DNA of 16,507 nucleotides from Gemmataceae bacterium (lineage in GTDB: Bacteria; Planctomycetota; Planctomycetia; Gemmatales; Gemmataceae). The notes beneath the pieces were generated by a model. The model saw only the letters and a program-made list of their open reading frames with translations, was not told the DNA's origin and did not search any database. A program made the translations under genes and the position numbers. Within the stretch, counting starts at the first letter, position 1, and every line of letters starts with the position of its first letter. The DNA lies in the NCBI GenBank assembly GCA_020847555.1, contig JADLBT010000434.1, forward strand, positions 1 to 16,507, written 5' to 3'. Shown in pieces: positions 13,383 through 16,507 of this stretch.

Positions 13383-14015
13383 ATGAATCATCGCGAAGAG
13401 CAGCAGGACCAGAAGATTGCCGACGTCGGCGCCCAGCGCGTCGCCCGGGTCTATGCCGAGGCTCTGCTCCGGGCCGCCGACAAGCGCGGCGAGGTCGAGA
13501 TCAACCTGGAGCAGCTCGACTCGCTCGTCCGCGACGTCTTTCAGGCGAACTCCCTCGTCGAACGCTTCCTGGCCAGCCCGGCCGTCCCCGCCCGCGTCAA
13601 GGAGGCGGAGATCCAGAAACTGTTCGCCGGGCGCGGCACCGATCTGTTCACCAACTTCCTGCTCATCCTCAACGAACACGGCCGCCTCGAACTGCTCCGC
13701 TCCGTCCTGGCCGCTTACCGCGACCTGTACGACCAGCGCGCTCGCCGCGTCCGCGTCCTGGTGCGCAGTGCCGCCCCTCTGCCCGACGACCAGCAGGAGC
13801 GGCTCCGCCACAACCTCCGGGAAACGTTGCACCTCGAACCGATCCTTGAAACCCGTATCGACCCCGACCTGCTCGGCGGGCTGGTCGTCAAGGTCGGCGA
13901 CTGGCAGTATGACGGCTCGGTCCGTACCCGCCTGCAGACCATCCGGAACCACCTGATCGAGAGAAGCAGTCATGAGATTCAAAGCGGACGAGATCGTTTC
14001 AGTTCTGATACCTGA
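13383..14015 (+). CDS. atpH: ATP synthase F1 subunit delta
   Basis: Subunit delta (OSCP) links the peripheral stalk to the top of F1. The 210 residues carry the family pattern: [12 protein letters not shown] (21-32) in the helical N-domain, [16 protein letters not shown] (90-105), and a C-domain with [31 protein letters not shown] (155-185), ending the usual conserved part near LIERS (191-195). The last 15 residues extend beyond the usual end and are encoded within the atpA gene, giving an overlap of 44 bases. AGGGG five bases upstream supports ATG 13383 over an in-frame ATG at 13362. Confidence 0.92.
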   Translation: MNHREEQQDQKIADVGAQRVARVYAEALLRAADKRGEVEINLEQLDSLVRDVFQANSLVERFLASPAVPARVKEAEIQKLFAGRGTDLFTNFLLILNEHGRLELLRSVLAAYRDLYDQRARRVRVLVRSAAPLPDDQQERLRHNLRETLHLEPILETRIDPDLLGGLVVKVGDWQYDGSVRTRLQTIRNHLIERSSHEIQSGRDRFSSDT

Positions 14016-15729
14016 GATCGAGAACTACCGCTCGCGCATCGACTCGCGTGAGACCGGCCAGGTGCTCGAGGTCGGCGACGGCATCGCGCGCGTCTACGGC
14101 CTGTCCGGCGTCATGGCCGGCGAGATGGTCGAGTTCACCCGGACCGGCGTCTTCGGCCTGGCGTTCAACCTGGAAGAGAATTCGGTCGGCATCATCATCC
14201 TCGGCGACTACCTGGAGATCACCGAGGGAGATGAGGTGCGCAGCACCGGCCAGCTCCTGCAGGTGCCGGTCGGCGACGCGCTGATCGGCCGCGTGGTGGA
14301 CCCGCTCGGCCGGCCGCTCGACGGCCGCGGCGAGATCGTCACCGCCACGCGCCGCCCGGTCGAGTCGATCGCCCCCGGCGTCGCCGGCCGCCAGCCGGTG
14401 AACCAGCCGCTGCAAACCGGCGTCAAGGCTATCGACTCCATGACGCCGGTCGGCCGCGGGCAGCGCGAGCTAATCATCGGCGACCGCAAGACCGGCAAGA
14501 CGGCCATCGCCATCGACGCGATCATCAACCAGCGCGAAGAGAACGTCATCTGCGTCTACGTCGCGATCGGACAGAAGGAGTCCACGGTCGCGAGCATCGT
14601 CGAGGCGCTGCGGGCCAACGGAGCGATGGACTACACCATCGTCGTGGTCGCGTCGGCGGCGGATCCGGCCCCGCTGCAGTACATCGCCCCTTACGCCGGC
14701 TGCGCGATGGCCGAGTATTACATGTACGAGCAGGGCCGCGATACCCTGTGCGTGTACGACGACCTGTCCAAGCAGGCAGCCGCGTACCGTCAGCTGTCGC
14801 TGCTGCTCCGCCGCCCGCCCGGCCGCGAGGCGTACCCCGGCGACATCTTCTACTGCCACTCGCGCCTGCTGGAGCGGTCGGCCAAGCTCGCCGAGCGCTG
14901 GGTCATCGTCCCGAAGGACACAGACGCCGCGAAGGTTGCTGACGACTGGGGCATTAACAGCGCCGCCAATCCGACCGAACAGCGTGCGGCGGGCGAGCCG
15001 GGCAAGGTCTATGTCGGCCCGCTGGATCTGGAACACGCCGAGAAGCATGACCTGAAGCACTTCCCGAACGCCAGGGTCGCCAAGGTCGCGAACACCGGCG
15101 GGTCGCTGACTGCTCTGCCGATTATCGAGACGCTGGAAGGGGAGGTGTCAGCGTACATCCCGACGAACGTGATCTCCATCACCGACGGGCAGATTTACCT
15201 CCAGCCGGATCTGTTCTTCGCCGGCGTCCGGCCGGCCATCGACGTCGGCATCAGCGTGTCGCGCGTCGGCGGCAAGGCCCAGATCCCGGCGATGAAACAG
15301 ATCGCCGGCAGCCTGCGGCTGGACCTGGCAGCGTTCCGCGAACTGGAGGCGTTCGCCCAGCTCGGGACCGAGCTGGACAAGGCGACGCAGGCCCAGCTGG
15401 ACCGCGGCTACCGCATGGTCGAGGTGCTGAAGCAGCCGCAGTTCAAGCCGATGCATGTGGCTGACCAGGTCATGATCCTCTACGCCGGGACGCGCGGCTT
15501 CCTCGACAAGGTGCCGGTGCGGCAAGTGGCGGCGTGGGAGGAGCAGTTCCTGCGCTTCATGCGCGAGCAGCGGTCCAACGTCCGCAACCAGCTGGTCCAG
15601 CAGAGGAGCCTGAAGACGCGCGAGGAGGACAAGGCCAAGGTCAAGAAGGGTAAGCTGGAGGAGGATCTCGACCGCGCGATCGAGGCGTTCCAGCCGCAGT
15701 TCAAGGCGCCGACCAACGGTAAAGCCTAG
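13972..15729 (+). CDS. atpA: ATP synthase F1 subunit alpha with insertion
   Basis: Alpha carries the non-catalytic nucleotide sites. At 585 residues it is about 80 longer than the standard 500-510. Familiar landmarks are [15 protein letters not shown] (30-44), the Walker A GDRKTGKT (170-177, with K where Q is usual), YDDLSKQA (262-269), [11 protein letters not shown] (281-291), the arginine finger R431 in [10 protein letters not shown], and [14 protein letters not shown] (456-469). Between [10 protein letters not shown] (297-306) and [11 protein letters not shown] (376-386) most AtpA proteins have only a few residues; here about 65 more are inserted (roughly 307-375, nt 14890-15096). The C-terminus has a Lys/Glu-rich coil (547-575). 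Translation starts at ATG 13972 inside atpH, so coupling is likely. The stop is TAG, and the same frame stays open afterwards. Confidence 0.95.
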   Translation: MRFKADEIVSVLIPEIENYRSRIDSRETGQVLEVGDGIARVYGLSGVMAGEMVEFTRTGVFGLAFNLEENSVGIIILGDYLEITEGDEVRSTGQLLQVPVGDALIGRVVDPLGRPLDGRGEIVTATRRPVESIAPGVAGRQPVNQPLQTGVKAIDSMTPVGRGQRELIIGDRKTGKTAIAIDAIINQREENVICVYVAIGQKESTVASIVEALRANGAMDYTIVVVASAADPAPLQYIAPYAGCAMAEYYMYEQGRDTLCVYDDLSKQAAAYRQLSLLLRRPPGREAYPGDIFYCHSRLLERSAKLAERWVIVPKDTDAAKVADDWGINSAANPTEQRAAGEPGKVYVGPLDLEHAEKHDLKHFPNARVAKVANTGGSLTALPIIETLEGEVSAYIPTNVISITDGQIYLQPDLFFAGVRPAIDVGISVSRVGGKAQIPAMKQIAGSLRLDLAAFRELEAFAQLGTELDKATQAQLDRGYRMVEVLKQPQFKPMHVADQVMILYAGTRGFLDKVPVRQVAAWEEQFLRFMREQRSNVRNQLVQQRSLKTREEDKAKVKKGKLEEDLDRAIEAFQPQFKAPTNGKA

Positions 15730-15780
15730 TGGTCCGTTGCGGCTGGTAAACAAAGCGAGAACAGCAAGGCAGCCATCAAG

Positions 15781-15915
15781 GTGACCGTCGGCGCCGACGA
15801 GCCGCGCCGCCTGGCGAAGGGCAAAACGGTCAGCCTTCGCAGCGAACCGGGCTTCGATCTCTTCGAGAACAACGAGGTGATCCTCCAGGCCGGGACCGTC
15901 GTGGGGATCAAGTAA
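15781..15915 (+). CDS. Small open frame between atpA and atpG
   Basis: After the atpA TAG the same frame is open for 61 codons to TAA at 15913-15915, one base before the atpG ATG; the other two frames have stops early. From a GTG at 15781 it encodes 44 residues (VTVGADEPRRLAKGKTVSLR, then SEPGFDLFENNEVILQAGTV and VGIK). About 40 of these 44 codons end in G or C, as in the neighbouring genes; upstream of the GTG this falls to about 11 of 17. The alternating hydrophobic pattern suggests a small beta structure, and no membrane helix is visible. I do not recognise the family. AAGG lies 11 bases upstream of the GTG, a weak ribosome binding site. Alternatives are an AtpA extension read through TAG, or a fragment left by decay. 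Confidence 0.45.
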   Translation: MTVGADEPRRLAKGKTVSLRSEPGFDLFENNEVILQAGTVVGIK

Positions 15916-15916
15916 C

Positions 15917-16507
15917 ATGGCCAAGACACGAGCAATCGTCAAGCGGCGTAAAGCGATCCGCAATATCCGCAAGATCACGCGGACGATGGAGCTGATCGCC
16001 ACGTCGCGCTTCCAGCGGGCGCTGAAACGCGCCGTCGAGGCGGAGGCGTACACGCGCAAGATCGCGGAGTTGGCCGGCGACCTCAGCGCCAGCGCCGCGA
16101 ACATCCAACACCCGCTGCTGGAGAAGCGCGAGCAGGTCAAGGACAGCGTCCTGCTGGTGCTGTGCTCCAACCGCGGGCTGTGCGGCGGGTACAACGCCTC
16201 GATCCTGCGGGCCGCTCAGGCGCGCGTGCGCGAGTACCGGGCCGACGGCGTGAACCTGCACCTGGATCTGTCCGGCCGGCGCGCGATCGCCTACTTCCGG
16301 TATCAGGGGTTCCAGGCCGAGCACACCTACACCTATTTCGAGGATCGGCCGCGCTACGACCAGGTGGAGGAACTGGCAGACCGCTACATCAACGGCTACA
16401 TCCAGCACCGCATCGACCGGGTGGACGTGGCGTACATGAAGTTCCTCAGCGCCGCCCGCCAGATGCCGGTGGTCGAGACGCTGCTGCCGCTGTCGTCGGT
16501 TCCCACG
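15917..16507 (+). CDS. atpG: ATP synthase F1 subunit gamma (partial, 3' end outside window)
   Basis: Gamma is the rotor shaft turning inside the alpha3beta3 head. The first 197 residues (of about 290) are present. The N-terminal helix reads RRKAIRNIRKITRTMELIAT (10-29), equivalent to the usual I.NTKKITKAMKMVA, followed by SRFQRAL. The conserved SNRGLCGGYNASI (84-96) stands for the usual SDRGLCGGFN, with N for D. The Rossmann-like domain continues with LDLSGRRAIAYFRYQGF and AARQMPVVETLLPL. ATG 15917 starts one base after the small frame's stop and has no clear Shine-Dalgarno, so translation is probably coupled. atpD and atpC are expected downstream. Confidence 0.95.
   Translation, partial: MAKTRAIVKRRKAIRNIRKITRTMELIATSRFQRALKRAVEAEAYTRKIAELAGDLSASAANIQHPLLEKREQVKDSVLLVLCSNRGLCGGYNASILRAAQARVREYRADGVNLHLDLSGRRAIAYFRYQGFQAEHTYTYFEDRPRYDQVEELADRYINGYIQHRIDRVDVAYMKFLSAARQMPVVETLLPLSSVPT

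Overview
The window is GC-rich bacterial DNA, most likely from a planctomycete. The inference rests on protein architecture rather than on any search: a zinc-ribbon plus membrane-anchored prenyltransferase-type repeat protein, a Tat-signal Gfo/Idh/MocA oxidoreductase with an MTPEQREIGKANFHRAVGG-type N-terminus, a DoxX protein with a very large soluble insert, and a DUF4912 protein. No rRNA, tRNA or CRISPR array was seen.

Layout. Positions 1-375 hold a GTG-started 54-codon remnant that looks like the N-terminus of a planctomycete integrase, then an imperfect palindrome and a TATAAC box leading into arsM (376-1344, +), an arsenite methyltransferase of the arsenosugar type. arsM converges on a leftward block of six genes (1367-9702, -): zinc-ribbon/repeat protein, SDR oxidoreductase, Gfo/Idh/MocA oxidoreductase, DoxX protein, ApbE flavin transferase and DUF4912 protein. 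The gaps in this block are largely filled by long GC-rich palindromes, two of them copies of one family, and by an unusual tandem-octamer hairpin between apbE and the DUF4912 gene.

Positions 9703-10365 are a divergent intergenic region. Its left half carries, on the minus strand, a near-consensus promoter (TTGACA-N18-TATCAT) and, about 155 nt downstream, a hairpin followed by seven U residues. This predicts a small RNA or an attenuated leader. The 5' end of that transcript is perfectly complementary over 10 nt to the 5' arm of the terminator. Its right half holds a plausible promoter for the ATP synthase operon.

Positions 10366-16507 (+) are the F1Fo ATP synthase operon: atpZ, atpI-like, atpB (a), atpE (c), atpF (b), atpH (delta), atpA (alpha), a small open frame, and atpG (gamma, cut by the window edge). 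atpD and atpC are expected beyond the end. Peculiarities are signal-peptide-like N-termini on all three Fo subunits, a histidine-rich loop in subunit a, hairpins between atpE/atpF and atpF/atpH, a 44-nt atpH/atpA overlap, a roughly 65-residue insertion in AtpA, and an open frame that follows the atpA TAG in phase and ends one base before atpG. The c subunit has an H+-type rather than a Na+-type ion site.

No wholly new multi-gene system was recognised. The strongest candidates for something undescribed are the 9928-10083 RNA and the small frame between atpA and atpG.
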